In this document: in pieces, positions 26,516-37,015 of the stretch
Layout of the letters: the number at the start of each line of letters is the position of its first letter
How positions within the stretch are numbered: the first letter of the stretch is position 1
NCBI GenBank assembly: GCA_947624785.1
Contig: CANQLV010000002.1
Coordinates: forward strand, 186,001 to 250,000
DNA length: 64,000 nucleotides
From: Akkermansia muciniphila
GTDB taxonomy: Bacteria; Verrucomicrobiota; Verrucomicrobiia; Verrucomicrobiales; Akkermansiaceae
Reading direction: 5' to 3'
Program-made: the position numbers and the translations under genes
Notes under the pieces: model-generated
Seen by the model: only the letters and a program-made list of their open reading frames with translations
Told to the model about the DNA's origin: nothing
Database searches by the model: none

Positions 26516-28960
26516 ATGTCTGACAGAATGCCACCCAGTCCTCCTCGTCCTCCTAAATTTCCCGGCTCCGGAAAGCCCGAATCCCCCAACTGGGGCGTGT
26601 GGGTCATGGTTCTTCTCATTGCAGGCGTCCTCGCGTTCGGCTTTTTCACCCCGGAATCCTTTGGACTGGGGCCCCGCAAGGAAAATCTGGAATCCTTTGA
26701 GGCCCAGTACAAGGCAGGCCGCGTGGTGCTGAACGATCCGAAGGCCCCCGTGGAAGTGGTGCTGAGCGAGAACGGCTCTGAAGGCGTCATCCATGCGCTG
26801 GTTTATAAAAAGGACATCCAGCCGAAGGTGGAAATGAAACCCTTCGTGCTGTCCTATTCCATGTCCCTGCCGGACCGGGACAAGCCCCTGCTGAACGAGC
26901 TTTCCGGCTACAGGATAGTGGAAAGCCCGTACCGGACGGAGGCGGGGAAAAATGTTTCCATTATTCCTGAAGAAGCGCAGAAGCTTTCCGTGCCTGAGTT
27001 CAACCGCCTGGCCCTGGAAGGCCGCATCGCGGGCGGAAATGAGGGCCTTGTCCTGGCTGAAGACGGGAACCAGAATGTACTGGTCGGCCAGATTGTCACC
27101 CGCATCTGGCCTGCGGCCACGGGGGACGCCTCCGTGGACAAGCAGCGTTTTGAACGGGTGGAAGTTCCTTTTACCCTGGAATTCCAGGGAGACCGCGTCA
27201 AGCAGCTGCTGGGGCCGGATACGAAGTTCAAGCGCGAGTCCGGCTCCTGGGGCGGCATTCTGCTGAACCTGCTGCCCATCGTGCTCATTCTGGTGATCCT
27301 GTTCTTCATGTTCCGCGCGCAGAGCGGCGGGGCCAGGGGAGCCATGAGCTTCGGCAAGAGCCGGGCGCGCCTCATCGCCCCGGACAAGAACAAGGTGACG
27401 TTCAAGGACGTGGCCGGCATCAGCGAGGCGAAGGAGGAGGTATGGGAACTGGTGGAATTCCTGCGCAATCCGGAAAAATTCCGCGACCTGGGAGCTACCA
27501 TTCCCCGCGGCGTGCTGATGGTGGGCTCTCCCGGTACGGGCAAGACCCTGCTGGCCCGCGCCATTGCCGGAGAATCCAACGCCTCTTTTTATTCCATCAG
27601 CGGCTCGGACTTTGTGGAAATGTTCGTGGGCGTGGGAGCGAGCCGCGTGCGCGACATGTTTGAGCAGGCCAAGAGAACGGCTCCCAGCCTGATTTTCATT
27701 GATGAAATTGACGCCGTGGGCCGCCAGCGCGGCTACGGCATGGGCGGCGGCAATGACGAACGGGAGCAGACGCTGAACGCCCTGCTGGTGGAGATGGACG
27801 GTTTTGAAAACAACTCCAACGTGATCGTAATTGCGGCGACCAACCGCGCGGATATTCTGGACCCGGCGCTGCTGCGTCCGGGCCGTTTTGACCGGCAGGT
27901 GGTGGTGAACCTTCCGGATGTCCGGGGGCGTGAACAAATCCTCCAGGTGCACGCCAGGAAGGTGAAAATGGCTCCCGGAGTCGGTTTTGCGCGCATTGCC
28001 CGCGGCACGGCCGGCTTCTCCGGCGCCCAGCTGGCCAACCTGATCAATGAAGCCGCCCTGCTGGCCGCCCGCAAGGGATTGAAGGAGATTACGGAAGCGG
28101 AACTGGAAGAGGCCCGCGACAAGGTCAGTTGGGGCCGCGAACGCCGCAGCCTGGCGATCAATGAACGCGGACGCCGCATTACCGCCGTGCATGAGGCGGG
28201 GCACGCCATCTGCTTGTTGAAGACCCCGCACAGCGAACCTCTGCACCGGGTGACCATCGTTCCCCGCGGGGGAGCCTTGGGCATGACCATGTGGCTTCCT
28301 TCGGACGACAAGATGCACCAGCTCCGGTCCGAGATGCTCGACCAGCTCGTCGTGGCGATGGGTGGCCGCTGCGCTGAACAAATCGTCTTTGGCGATGTGA
28401 CCAGCGGAGCTACCGGAGACATCAAGAGCGCCACCAGCCTGGCGCGCCGCATGGTGTGCGAGTTCGGCATGAGCGAGAAACTGGGGCTGATCGAATACGG
28501 CGAACACCAGGGGGAAGTGTACATTGCCCGCGATCTGGGGACGCGTTCCCGCAATTATTCCGAATCCACGGCGGAACTGATTGACTCGGAAGTCCGCTTC
28601 CTGGTGGACAGCGCCTATGAACGCGCCATGACCATCCTGACGGAAAACCGGGACAAGCTGGACATGCTGACGGAAGCCCTGATGGAATTTGAAACGCTGG
28701 AAGGTTCCCAGGTCATGGATATTCTGGAATACGGGGAAATGAAGAATCCCCCCGCCAAGGTGACCCCGCCGCCCATGCCTTCGGAAGTGGAAGATCAGCC
28801 CGGGAAGGGTGATTCCGGTTCTTCCGTGAAGAAGGATGCCGAAGAAGCCCGCACGGAGGACGCGGAGGAACGGAAGAAGGAAAACGCCCGGACGGAGCAG
28901 GACCCCTTCTCCTACAATCCCGTGGAGGAGTACGGAAAGGACGGCGAAGAGAAGAAGTAA
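26516..28960 (+). CDS. ftsH: ATP-dependent zinc metalloprotease FtsH
   Basis: This 814-residue membrane AAA protease has two N-terminal helices (about 25-45 and 242-262) flanking a periplasmic domain of about 195 residues, longer than in E. coli. Walker A is GSPGTGKT (337-344), Walker B is [11 protein letters not shown], and there is a second region of homology. The zinc site is HEAGH (559-563). It degrades membrane and short-lived cytoplasmic proteins. The C-terminal extension (about 745-814) is acidic, lysine-rich and low in complexity. The gene is followed after 21 bases by rsfS, probably in one transcript. Confidence 0.97.
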   Translation: MSDRMPPSPPRPPKFPGSGKPESPNWGVWVMVLLIAGVLAFGFFTPESFGLGPRKENLESFEAQYKAGRVVLNDPKAPVEVVLSENGSEGVIHALVYKKDIQPKVEMKPFVLSYSMSLPDRDKPLLNELSGYRIVESPYRTEAGKNVSIIPEEAQKLSVPEFNRLALEGRIAGGNEGLVLAEDGNQNVLVGQIVTRIWPAATGDASVDKQRFERVEVPFTLEFQGDRVKQLLGPDTKFKRESGSWGGILLNLLPIVLILVILFFMFRAQSGGARGAMSFGKSRARLIAPDKNKVTFKDVAGISEAKEEVWELVEFLRNPEKFRDLGATIPRGVLMVGSPGTGKTLLARAIAGESNASFYSISGSDFVEMFVGVGASRVRDMFEQAKRTAPSLIFIDEIDAVGRQRGYGMGGGNDEREQTLNALLVEMDGFENNSNVIVIAATNRADILDPALLRPGRFDRQVVVNLPDVRGREQILQVHARKVKMAPGVGFARIARGTAGFSGAQLANLINEAALLAARKGLKEITEAELEEARDKVSWGRERRSLAINERGRRITAVHEAGHAICLLKTPHSEPLHRVTIVPRGGALGMTMWLPSDDKMHQLRSEMLDQLVVAMGGRCAEQIVFGDVTSGATGDIKSATSLARRMVCEFGMSEKLGLIEYGEHQGEVYIARDLGTRSRNYSESTAELIDSEVRFLVDSAYERAMTILTENRDKLDMLTEALMEFETLEGSQVMDILEYGEMKNPPAKVTPPPMPSEVEDQPGKGDSGSSVKKDAEEARTEDAEERKKENARTEQDPFSYNPVEEYGKDGEEKK

Positions 28961-28981
28961 TCCAATAGAAACGAATTAATT

Positions 28982-29332
28982 ATGGTAGCCAACGATGCGA
29001 TGGAACTGGCCAGGATGTGCGCCCGCGCCGCGGATGACGCCAAGGCTGAAAATGTGCGGGTGTACGACCTGCGCGGCATGTCTTCCCTGACGGATTTCAT
29101 GGTAGTGTGCACGGGCTTGTCCGTCCCCCACCTGCGCGCCGTCATCCGGGAGCTGGAAGAATCCGTCCGGGAAAAGACGGGCGCCCTCCCCACCTATGTG
29201 GAAGATACGCCTGTGGCGCTGTGGTCCGTGGTGGATTACATTGACGTGATGGTCCATATCATGGGGCAGGAAACGCGCGAGTTCTACGGCATGGACACCC
29301 TGTGGAAGGATGCCCCAGTGGTGGAGTACTGA
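28982..29332 (+). CDS. rsfS: Ribosomal silencing factor RsfS (Iojap family)
   Basis: A 116-residue protein with the family signatures VYDLRGMSSLTDFMVVCTG and ALWSVVDYIDVMVHIM. RsfS binds ribosomal protein uL14 on the large subunit and blocks subunit joining when nutrients are short. Length is normal. It follows ftsH by 21 bases and is closed by a strong terminator (29356-29390). Confidence 0.95.
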   Translation: MVANDAMELARMCARAADDAKAENVRVYDLRGMSSLTDFMVVCTGLSVPHLRAVIRELEESVREKTGALPTYVEDTPVALWSVVDYIDVMVHIMGQETREFYGMDTLWKDAPVVEY

Positions 29333-29657
29333 ACTTTGGTAATCTGATTTTTTCCGCCGTGCCTCTGTCTGACAGCGGCACGGCTTTTTTATCTTTCCGG
29401 AGGGGGGCGGCTTGTTGTCCGTCCGCCGGAGCAAAGGAATTGGTGGCGGCATGTCTGGGCTCTTCCGCATGATGAGGGCCTGATCCGGGCCGGAAGAAAA
29501 AAGGCGCCATGATTGTTGCGGCGGCGTATTTTCTTTACCAGGGGTTTGGGGGAGCGCTCTCCGGTTTTTCCTTGGAAAAGCGGCATGGCGGCCCGGCTCT
29601 AACAAGATTCCAATCTTGCCTTGCAGCCGTAATCAGATTACTCTTCCACCGTTATTT
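29333..29657. other. Intergenic gap between rsfS and mutS
   Basis: It holds the rsfS terminator and, toward mutS, GC-rich sequence with no convincing reading frame on either strand. A short inverted repeat (AAGATT/AATCTT) sits near 29609-29620, about 40 bases upstream of the mutS start. No clear sigma-70 promoter was found by eye. Confidence 0.5.
29356..29390 (+). terminator. Rho-independent terminator after rsfS
   Basis: Arms GCCGTGCC (29356-29363) and GGCACGGC (29377-29384), with further pairing inside (CTGTC/GACAG), are followed by six T residues. Confidence 0.92.
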
Positions 29658-32159
29658 ATGAGTAATTCCGGACCTACCTCCACCCCGATGATGGATCAGT
29701 ACCTTCGCATGAAGAAGGGCTTGCCGGAAGACGTCCTGCTGTTTTTCCGGCTGGGAGATTTTTATGAGATGTTCTTTGAGGACGCCAAGGAGGCTTCCTC
29801 CATTCTGGGCCTGACGCTGACCAAGCGCCACGGCATTCCGATGTGCGGGGTGCCTCACCACAGCGCGGAAGGGTATATCGGCCGCCTGGTGAAGGGAGGG
29901 AAGCGCGTGGCGATTGCGGAGCAGACCACCATTCCGCAGCCGGGCAAGCTGGTGGAGCGGGAGCTTACCCGCGTGATTTCCGCCGGAACCCTGGCGGACA
30001 TGAATCTGCTGGATTCCTCCCGCCACAATTACATCGTGGCTCTTTATAAGGATAAAAAGCATTTCGGGCTGGCATGCGTGGACCACACCACGGGGGAATT
30101 TTCCGTGGCCCAGTTTGAGCACATGGACCTGCTTCTGGACGAGCTGTCCCGCATCAATCCCTCCGAACTCCTGGTCAGCGACGAGCAGACGGACTGCTTC
30201 CCCGGCGCCCGTCCCACGCTTTATTACGACGGATATACCTTTCTGCCTTCCACGGCCATTCCCAATCTGCTGAGCCACTTCCGGGTGCATTCCCTGGACG
30301 GCTTCGGCTGCGGAGAGATGACCGCCGCTTTAGGAGCGTCCGGCGCGGTGCTTCATTACCTGGGCTACCAGCTCCGCCGCCCCACGGACCATTTGCGCCG
30401 CATTTCCGTGCGCGCCACGGAGAACGCCGTGCTGATTGACCAGGCCAGCCAGAGGAACCTGGACCTGGTGGATTCCCGCGGCGGCGTGAAGCTTTCCCTG
30501 CTGGGAACCCTGGACAGGACGAGCACCCCGATGGGCGCGCGCAAGCTCCGGGACTGGCTGCTCCACCCCCTGTGCGACCTGGAAAAGCTCCAGGCGCGGC
30601 AGGAGATGATCGCCGTTCTTTTGCAGGAGCCCTACCTGATGAGCAAGCTGCGGGAGAGCCTGAAGAACGTCCGGGACATGGAGCGGCTGACGGGCCGCAT
30701 TTCCCAGGGCGCCGGGAACGCCCGTGACCTCCAGGCGCTGGCTTCCTCCCTGGGGCGCATTCCCGCGCTCAGGGATGATCTGGAATCCCTGCCCGGCGGC
30801 GGGGAGATGCTGGAAAGCATCCGTTCCCGCATGGGCTGCTTTGACGAGCTGGTGGACCTGCTCCAGCGCGCCCTGGTGGATGAGCCGCCCGTGACGATCA
30901 AGGAGGGCGGCATCATCCGGGAAGGGTACCACGCCGGGCTGGATGAGTTGCGCCTGGCTTCCCGCGACGGGAAGGAGTGGCTGGCCCAGCTCCAGGAGAA
31001 GGAGCGCAGGCGCACGGGCATTGATTCCCTGAAAATCCGCTTCAACAACGTTTTCGGCTACTACATTGAAGTAACCAAGAGCCATTACGACAAGGTGCCT
31101 CCCGACTACCAGCGCAAGCAGACGCTGGTGAATGCGGAGCGCTTTGTCACCCCGGAGCTCAAGCAGATGGAGAATACCATCCTGGGGGCGGACGAACGTT
31201 CCCGCCAGGTGGAGTATGAACAGTTCCTGCTGTTGCGGGAGGAGGTGGGGCGCCACATTGACGATATCCAGATTACGGCGGACGCCATGGCGGACCTGGA
31301 CGTGCTGCTGGGGCTGGCGGAAGGCGCGCAGCAGTACCAGTATTGCCGCCCCGTGCTGGATAATTCCATGACCCTGCGCATTGTCAACGGCCGCCATCCC
31401 GTCATTGAGCAGAATGTTTCCGGCGACGTGTTCGTGCCCAATGATGCCTTTCTGGAACCGGAGGAAAACCGCCTCATCCTGCTGACCGGGCCCAACATGG
31501 CGGGCAAGAGCACCTATATCCGCCAGGTGGCCCTGATTACGCTGATGGCCCAGATCGGGGCGTACGTTCCGGCGGAGTCCGCCCACATCGGCCTGGTGGA
31601 CCGCATTTTCTGCCGCGTGGGAGCCAGCGACGACCTGGCGCGCGGGCAGTCCACCTTCATGGTGGAGATGAGTGAGACGTCCCTGATTCTGAACAACGCC
31701 ACGGAGCGCTCCCTGATTATTCTGGATGAAATCGGGCGCGGAACCGCCACCTTTGACGGCCTTTCCATCGCGTGGGCCGTTGCGGAGTACCTGCATGACG
31801 AGTTGAAGTCCCGCACCCTGTTCGCCACGCATTACCATGAACTGACGGATCTTGCCCGTTCCAGGGCCGGCGTGCAGAATTACAATGTGGCCGTGCGGGA
31901 ATGGAAGGAGGAGATCGTGTTCCTGCGCAAGATCGTGCAGGGGGCGGCGGACAAGTCCTACGGCATCCAGGTGGCCCGCCTGGCGGGCATGCCCGCCGCC
32001 ATCGTGGACCGCGCCAAGGCCATCCTGTCCCATCTGGAAATGAATTCCACAAGGCCCCGGAAGAAGGAACGCTCCCGGCTGGCGGAACCCAGGGCCAAGA
32101 ATACGGACATGGACGACGATATGCCCACAGGGGAATACGCCCAGCTGGAGTTGTTCTGA
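29658..32159 (+). CDS. mutS: DNA mismatch repair protein MutS
   Basis: I choose 29658 (MSNSGPTSTPMMDQY); an in-frame ATG 42 bases upstream adds residues unlike MutS. The 833-residue protein has the mismatch-reading Phe-x-Glu (F35-Y-E37 in GDFYEMF), the connector, lever and clamp domains, and the ATPase with Walker A GPNMAGKST (611-619), Walker B LIILDEIGRGT and the signature STFMVEMSE. It recognises mispairs and small loops in DNA. A C-terminal dimerisation tail is present (ending GEYAQLELF). The exonuclease gene starts two bases after its stop. Confidence 0.97.
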   Translation: MSNSGPTSTPMMDQYLRMKKGLPEDVLLFFRLGDFYEMFFEDAKEASSILGLTLTKRHGIPMCGVPHHSAEGYIGRLVKGGKRVAIAEQTTIPQPGKLVERELTRVISAGTLADMNLLDSSRHNYIVALYKDKKHFGLACVDHTTGEFSVAQFEHMDLLLDELSRINPSELLVSDEQTDCFPGARPTLYYDGYTFLPSTAIPNLLSHFRVHSLDGFGCGEMTAALGASGAVLHYLGYQLRRPTDHLRRISVRATENAVLIDQASQRNLDLVDSRGGVKLSLLGTLDRTSTPMGARKLRDWLLHPLCDLEKLQARQEMIAVLLQEPYLMSKLRESLKNVRDMERLTGRISQGAGNARDLQALASSLGRIPALRDDLESLPGGGEMLESIRSRMGCFDELVDLLQRALVDEPPVTIKEGGIIREGYHAGLDELRLASRDGKEWLAQLQEKERRRTGIDSLKIRFNNVFGYYIEVTKSHYDKVPPDYQRKQTLVNAERFVTPELKQMENTILGADERSRQVEYEQFLLLREEVGRHIDDIQITADAMADLDVLLGLAEGAQQYQYCRPVLDNSMTLRIVNGRHPVIEQNVSGDVFVPNDAFLEPEENRLILLTGPNMAGKSTYIRQVALITLMAQIGAYVPAESAHIGLVDRIFCRVGASDDLARGQSTFMVEMSETSLILNNATERSLIILDEIGRGTATFDGLSIAWAVAEYLHDELKSRTLFATHYHELTDLARSRAGVQNYNVAVREWKEEIVFLRKIVQGAADKSYGIQVARLAGMPAAIVDRAKAILSHLEMNSTRPRKKERSRLAEPRAKNTDMDDDMPTGEYAQLELF

Positions 32160-32160
32160 T

Positions 32161-32754
32161 ATGCCTCTGCCCGCAGACATGATCGGCGGCCTGCGCTTCG
32201 CCGCCATTGATTTTGAATCCGCCGGCGCGGCGCGGGGGGAGACGGACCAGCCCGTGCAGATAGGCATTGCCGCCTGTCCGTCCCTGGAAGGGGAGCCGGA
32301 GCTGTGGACGTCCTACATTGCCACGGACAAGCCCGTTTTATGGTCCGCCTCCCAGGTGCACGGCATCACCACGGAGATGCTGGCGGAGGCGCCTTCCTTT
32401 CCTTCCCTGTGGCCGGCTATCCTTTCCCGCCTGGGGGGCGCCGTGGTGGTGGGCCATAATCCCGCCACGGAGCGGAAGTTCCTGAGGCGTTTTCCGGGGC
32501 ACGGCTTCGGGCCGTGGCTGGATACGCTGGCGCTGGGGAAGATGTGCGTTCCGGGCCTGCCGGATTATTCCCTGTCAACCCTGTGTGATTCCCTGGGGCT
32601 GACTCCCTCCGTGGATGCGCTGCTTCCCGGCCGCCGGTGGCATGACGCCCTGTATGATGCGCTGGGCAGCCTGCTCGTCGTCCGGTTCCTGGTGCGGGAG
32701 CTGAAGTTGTCCTCCCAGCCCCTGGAGGTGCTGGGCAAGGCGGTGGGAAGGTGA
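32161..32754 (+). CDS. DEDDh 3'-5' exonuclease (DnaQ-like)
   Basis: A 197-residue protein with Exo I IDFES (D17, E19), Exo II in VVGHNPATERKFL and Exo III HDALYDALGS, giving the DEDDh set. VHGITTEML is also typical of DnaQ-type domains. It stands alone rather than fused to a polymerase. It follows mutS by a single base (TGA-T-ATG), so it is probably co-translated with mutS and may act in excision or proofreading; that role is inferred from position only. Confidence 0.9.
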   Translation: MPLPADMIGGLRFAAIDFESAGAARGETDQPVQIGIAACPSLEGEPELWTSYIATDKPVLWSASQVHGITTEMLAEAPSFPSLWPAILSRLGGAVVVGHNPATERKFLRRFPGHGFGPWLDTLALGKMCVPGLPDYSLSTLCDSLGLTPSVDALLPGRRWHDALYDALGSLLVVRFLVRELKLSSQPLEVLGKAVGR

Positions 32755-32808
32755 TTTTTTATTTTTTCCGGAAAGATTGGCCTGTGATGCGTGTGTATTA
32801 CGGGAAAG

Positions 32809-33540
32809 ATGAGAACTTACGTTTTTTTTACCGCTCTTTTGTTCCTGTCCCTTTCTTCCGTTTTTGCGGAGAAGTCCCCGGAAAAGGTTGTTCCCGACCC
32901 TCCGGACGTACCCAGGATGAATACGCAGCACTGGGTTCCCCGCCGGTATAAGGTGGTCCGGGAGCAGTTGATGGGGAAGGAGTGCGGTATTCTGTTCGTG
33001 GGCGATTCCATCACGGAAGGATGGGAAAAGGATGGAGCGAAATGGTGGCGGGAGTTGTTCCTGCCGATGAAGGCGATCAACTTCGGCGTCGGCGGTGACA
33101 GGACGGAAAGCATCCTGTGGCGCATGGAGGATACGGGACTGGCGGTCAAGACTCCTCCCCGTTACTGCGTTCTTCTGGCCGGGACTAATAACATCGGCCT
33201 GTGGGAGGGTAGGCAGCCTGCGGAAAAAACGGTGAAAGGCATCCGGGAGGTGGCCGTGCGCCTGCTGAAGAAGTTCCCGAAGACTCATTTGATCCTGATG
33301 GAGGTGACTCCCTATGGCCCCGATCCGTCCGCCCCCCTGCGCAAGCGGCAGGAGGAGATCAATGAACTTCTGCGCCGGCTGAAGCTGCCCAGGACCACCG
33401 TTCTTTCCATTAATGACCGTCTGTTGAAGCCGGACGGGACATTCCGGGAAGGGATGTTTAAGGACAAGGTTCACCTGACGGCGAAAGGCTATCAGGCCTG
33501 GGCGGAAGCGCTGCGGCCCCTTCTGCAGAAAAAAGGCTGA
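32809..33540 (+). CDS. Secreted SGNH/GDSL esterase
   Basis: The start at 32809 (MRTYVFFTALLFLSLSSVFA) gives a clean signal peptide and 243 residues. Block I is GDSIT with nucleophile S67, block III is GTNNIG, and block V is DKVHLT with D219 and H222. The glycine block reads FGVGGDRTES. This pattern fits platelet-activating-factor acetylhydrolase-like and carbohydrate O-acetylesterase members. A role in deacetylating host or mucin glycans is plausible in this organism but not shown by the sequence. It converges on the DsbD-like gene. Confidence 0.9.
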   Translation: MRTYVFFTALLFLSLSSVFAEKSPEKVVPDPPDVPRMNTQHWVPRRYKVVREQLMGKECGILFVGDSITEGWEKDGAKWWRELFLPMKAINFGVGGDRTESILWRMEDTGLAVKTPPRYCVLLAGTNNIGLWEGRQPAEKTVKGIREVAVRLLKKFPKTHLILMEVTPYGPDPSAPLRKRQEEINELLRRLKLPRTTVLSINDRLLKPDGTFREGMFKDKVHLTAKGYQAWAEALRPLLQKKG

Positions 33541-33606
33541 GCCGTTCCCGGCTCGGCATGGGCCGCAGAGCCTCACTTTCTGCCGGGAGGCCCTGTGGAG
33601 GCGTTT

Positions 33607-35922
33607 TCAGCGGTTCATTTCCGTTTCCAGGAATTCCAGCAGGTAGGAGGGTGACAGGAGTTCCCGGGTGACGACCGGCTTTTTGCCCGGCAGGTAGAGG
33701 GCATTGACGGGGACCGCCGTGCGGCCCAGGTTTTTGAGTTCCTGGTCAATGGCGGGGTTCGTGCGGGTTTTGTCCGCCTTCATCATGACAATGCCGTATT
33801 TCCTGAAGGCGGCCAGCACTTCATCCGTGTAGGACGCCTTGTTGACCTGGCAGGTGGAGCACCACCGGGCCGTGAAGTCCACGTAAACGGGCTTTCCCTC
33901 GTTCAGGGCGGCCTGCATGGCTTCCGGGCTCCACGGGGTCCACACATTCCCTTCCGCCTGATGGGCGGGAGCCGCAGCTGCGGGGGAACCCGCGGTTCCG
34001 GAATCCGCTCCGCGGCCGAACCAGGCGGCTCCTTCCGGGGGGAGCATGTAGTACAGGCCGGCCAGCAGGAAAATCACGGAGAAAATGCCTCCCGTGACGC
34101 GGGACTTCCTGCTGCGGTACATGGGGCACCATCTGCCGTACACCCAGAAGGCCATGGAGAACAGCACGAGCCCGAAGAACAGGAACAGGATGTCCTGCGG
34201 GTGGTTGTCCGCGTCAAAGAACGCAATGTAAATCCAGAGGAAGTAGGCGGCGGTGCCGAACATCAGGAAGGACATGGACTGCTTGAAGGATTCCATCCAC
34301 GCGCCGGGTTTGGGCAGGTATTTGGTCAGGACGGGGAAGGCTCCCAGAATGATGTAGGGCAGGGACATCCCGAGGCCCATCATGGTCAGGCAGAGCACGA
34401 TGCCCAGCGGCGGCTGGAGCATGGCCGCGCCGATGGCCTGCCCCAGGAACGGCGCGCTGCACGGGGTGGAAATGACCGTAGCCAAGGCGCCGGACCAGAA
34501 GGAGCCGGCATAGCCCTTCTGGTGCTGGAGGTCATTGCCCATGGTAGTGGCCTTGACGCCTATTTCAAAGACGCCGAACATGCTCAGCCCCATGGCGAGC
34601 ATCAGGCCCAGCAGGCAGAAGTTCACCCAGGGGTTTTCAAACCAGAAGGCCCAGTTCACGACGCCTTCCGCGCCGTGGCCCAGCCAGAATTCACTGCTGA
34701 AAATGCCGGGGCCGGCGGGGGCTCCCCAGTCGAACATGTTCGCTTTCAGCGCAATCAGGATGGCCGTAATAATCCAGAAGGAGATCAGGATGCCCAGCAC
34801 GAAGGTGAGGGAGTGGGCCAGTACCTTTTTCCGTTCCCCCCCTCCCAGCTGGACGAAGCTCATGATCTTGAGGCCGATTACCGGGAAGACGCACGGCATG
34901 ACGTTCAGGATGATGCCGCCGATAAACATGAAGAACATGATTTTCCCCAGTCCCATCAGCGGCGGCGCGGGAACGGGTCCGGGAGGCGCGGGGGAGGCTT
35001 CCGCGGCTGTTGCCGCCGTCTGCGCGCCCTCGGAAAAGGGGCGGTTGTCCGCCGTGATGCTGACGCCTTCCTTCCCTGCGCGCAGGATGCCGGAAAGGCT
35101 GGCCAGCGGTTTTCCCTTGTCCGCTTCCGGCAAGTTGTTGGGGTAAAGGCCGTCCGTGGTGTCATTGTACTGCATGGCCAGCTCGTAGTTGGAGCCGTCC
35201 AGTTTTTTGAAGGTCTGGGGAGTGGTGGGGTTGATTTCCCCCTGGTCGCAGAAAAAGTAGACGGAATTTTCCGGAACCGGTTGCCCGTTCGTCCTGAGGT
35301 GCAGGGTGACGGTCTTCCCTTCCTGGGAAATCCGGGCCGTCAGGCCCTCCGCCCATGCGGGGGTGGAAAGCCCCGCCATGCCGCCGGACAATTCGGCCGC
35401 ATCAGGGGCGGCCTGTCCGTTTCCGCGTTTTAATGTGACGCTGAAGTCTTTGGTCTCCGGGGCGGCGCACTGTTCCGCGCACATTTGCCACGTCATGGTG
35501 GTGGTGAAGGTCGCTTCCGCGGGGGCGTCCTTCTCCGGAGTCACGCGGAAGGCCATTTTCGCCTTCCCGCTGTAACCGTAAAAATCCACGAGTCCTTTCC
35601 CCAATTCCGGAATTTGCCAGAAGGGGCCTTCCACCCGGAAGCCGGGAACGGCCTTGAACGCGGCTTCCATGGGCAGGCCTACGGTTCCCGGATTTTTGTA
35701 GTAGACGTGCCAGTGGTCCGGCAGAGCCAGCTCCGTCACGACGACGAAGGGAGTTTCTCCGTAGGACGTGACTGTGGCCTTGGAGGTTCCGGACGCCTGG
35801 GGCGTTCCAAAATCTCCCGCGCCGCCGAAGTTCATGGCTCCGAAGTCCTGTGCCGCCCCCGTACCGGCTCCCCCGGCAAAAATGCCCAGGGAAACGGCGG
35901 CGGCTTTCAAAAAGTTTCTCAT
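33607..35922 (-). CDS. DsbD-like thiol:disulfide interchange protein
   Basis: I prefer the start at 35922 (MRNFLKAAAVSLGIFAGG), which gives a standard signal peptide; 35940 is an in-frame alternative. The 771-residue protein has an exported N-terminal DsbD-alpha-like domain with paired cysteines (TWQMCAEQC). An eight-helix membrane domain (about 320-590) carries cysteines in VMPCVFPVIG and STPCSAPFLG, and a C-terminal thioredoxin domain has WCSTC. It should carry electrons from cytoplasmic thioredoxin across the inner membrane to periplasmic thiols. No ccm genes lie nearby. Confidence 0.92.
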   Translation of the reverse strand: MRNFLKAAAVSLGIFAGGAGTGAAQDFGAMNFGGAGDFGTPQASGTSKATVTSYGETPFVVVTELALPDHWHVYYKNPGTVGLPMEAAFKAVPGFRVEGPFWQIPELGKGLVDFYGYSGKAKMAFRVTPEKDAPAEATFTTTMTWQMCAEQCAAPETKDFSVTLKRGNGQAAPDAAELSGGMAGLSTPAWAEGLTARISQEGKTVTLHLRTNGQPVPENSVYFFCDQGEINPTTPQTFKKLDGSNYELAMQYNDTTDGLYPNNLPEADKGKPLASLSGILRAGKEGVSITADNRPFSEGAQTAATAAEASPAPPGPVPAPPLMGLGKIMFFMFIGGIILNVMPCVFPVIGLKIMSFVQLGGGERKKVLAHSLTFVLGILISFWIITAILIALKANMFDWGAPAGPGIFSSEFWLGHGAEGVVNWAFWFENPWVNFCLLGLMLAMGLSMFGVFEIGVKATTMGNDLQHQKGYAGSFWSGALATVISTPCSAPFLGQAIGAAMLQPPLGIVLCLTMMGLGMSLPYIILGAFPVLTKYLPKPGAWMESFKQSMSFLMFGTAAYFLWIYIAFFDADNHPQDILFLFFGLVLFSMAFWVYGRWCPMYRSRKSRVTGGIFSVIFLLAGLYYMLPPEGAAWFGRGADSGTAGSPAAAAPAHQAEGNVWTPWSPEAMQAALNEGKPVYVDFTARWCSTCQVNKASYTDEVLAAFRKYGIVMMKADKTRTNPAIDQELKNLGRTAVPVNALYLPGKKPVVTRELLSPSYLLEFLETEMNR

Positions 35923-36003
35923 AACAAAGGCGGTTACCATAAAGAAAGGGGGGATTCAATGTTTGTGTGTTGCATGGTGCGGCGCCTTGTATAAAATAGG
36001 GTC

Positions 36004-36411
36004 ATGGTAAAAACTAAAACGACGTACGAGGGCGGCCTCCACTGCTCCATGGTTCATGAGCCTTCCGGGGCCAAGCTTTCCACGGACGCCCCCGTGGACA
36101 ACAATGGAAAGGGCGAGTCCTTTTCCCCCACGGACCTGGTAGGCGCGGCGCTCGCCGGCTGCATGAGCACGATCATGGGCATCGTGGCTGAACGCAAAGG
36201 AATTAAGCTGGAAGGCATGACGGTGGAAGTAGGCAAGCACATGAATGCCGACCCGCGCCGCATCGGCAAGCTGGAAGTGGTTATCACCGTGCCCCTCCCC
36301 GCCGAGCATCCGGACAGGAAGCTGCTGGAACAGGCCGCCCTGAGCTGCCCCGTCAAGCACAGCCTGCATCCCGATATTGAACTTCCCATTACCTGGAACT
36401 GGGTGGGTTGA
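36004..36411 (+). CDS. OsmC/Ohr family protein
   Basis: A 135-residue protein with the OsmC fold. Two conserved cysteines are in ALAGCMSTIMG and LSCPVKHSLH, the peroxidatic pair in OsmC/Ohr thiol peroxidases. The SPTDLVGAALAGC motif is characteristic. It probably reduces organic hydroperoxides in the cytoplasm. It is divergent from the DsbD-like gene, a thiol-redox protein, and has its own terminator. Confidence 0.93.
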   Translation: MVKTKTTYEGGLHCSMVHEPSGAKLSTDAPVDNNGKGESFSPTDLVGAALAGCMSTIMGIVAERKGIKLEGMTVEVGKHMNADPRRIGKLEVVITVPLPAEHPDRKLLEQAALSCPVKHSLHPDIELPITWNWVG

Positions 36412-36434
36412 CAGCCGACTGTGTTTTCTTGAGG

Positions 36435-36461
36435 CCGCCTGTGAAAACAGGCGGTTTTTTT
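36435..36461 (+). terminator. Rho-independent terminator after osmC-like gene
   Basis: Arms CCGCCTGT and ACAGGCGG around a four-base loop are followed by seven T residues, 23 bases after the stop. Confidence 0.93.
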
Positions 36462-36542
36462 ATGATATTAAAAAATGTTGGAAAAATGTAATAATAGTTG
36501 AGTTAGCTTGACTTATATTGCTATGTTGTGCATTTTCCCGGC

Positions 36543-37004
36543 ATGAAGAAATTTTCCCCTGTTTTGTGCTTGCTTCCCGTAGCGGCGGGCTGCCTTTTGT
36601 CCGGATGCGGCGGCGGTTCGGGAAAATCCGGGGATGACGGGAGTGTTTCCCTCAGCGGCCAGCAGGTCAGCCTCTTTGAGGGAGGGGACATGCTGTTCAG
36701 GCTTCAGTTCGGCGGCCGGGAGGTGGACGTCATCAAGATGGAGACGAGAATCGTGTATGATGGGGTTTACACGTACCGGTTCAATGAAGGCGCGAATGCC
36801 GGGGTTTTGAATATTGTGCCGGCTTCCAACAGCCGCGCCGCCTGCGCCATGGCGGACGTGAATATTTCTTTTGACGATGCCGAAAGGAGCACGGGCGTGA
36901 TTGTCTCCGGAACCGTTACGGAAACCGGGCCGGACATTGATTTCTCCATTGACGGCGTTCCGCGCCCCATGGCCGGCTGGACGTGCCGCGTGCACCGGGA
37001 TTGA
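36543..37004 (+). CDS. Small secreted lipoprotein (Cys-Gly-Gly-Gly type)
   Basis: The start at 36543 (MKKFSPVLCLLPVAAGC) gives 153 residues; an in-frame ATG lies 15 bases upstream. The lipobox is LSGC followed by GGGSGKSGDDG. The mature part is beta-rich (TRIVYDGVYTYRF, GVIVSGTVTETG) with two late cysteines (AACAM, WTCRV) that could form a disulfide. It resembles the lipoproteins at 15-20 kb in size and N-terminus. Function is unknown. It converges on the deaminase gene with an 11-base gap. Confidence 0.78.
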   Translation: MKKFSPVLCLLPVAAGCLLSGCGGGSGKSGDDGSVSLSGQQVSLFEGGDMLFRLQFGGREVDVIKMETRIVYDGVYTYRFNEGANAGVLNIVPASNSRAACAMADVNISFDDAERSTGVIVSGTVTETGPDIDFSIDGVPRPMAGWTCRVHRD

Positions 37005-37015
37005 GTTTCCGGAGA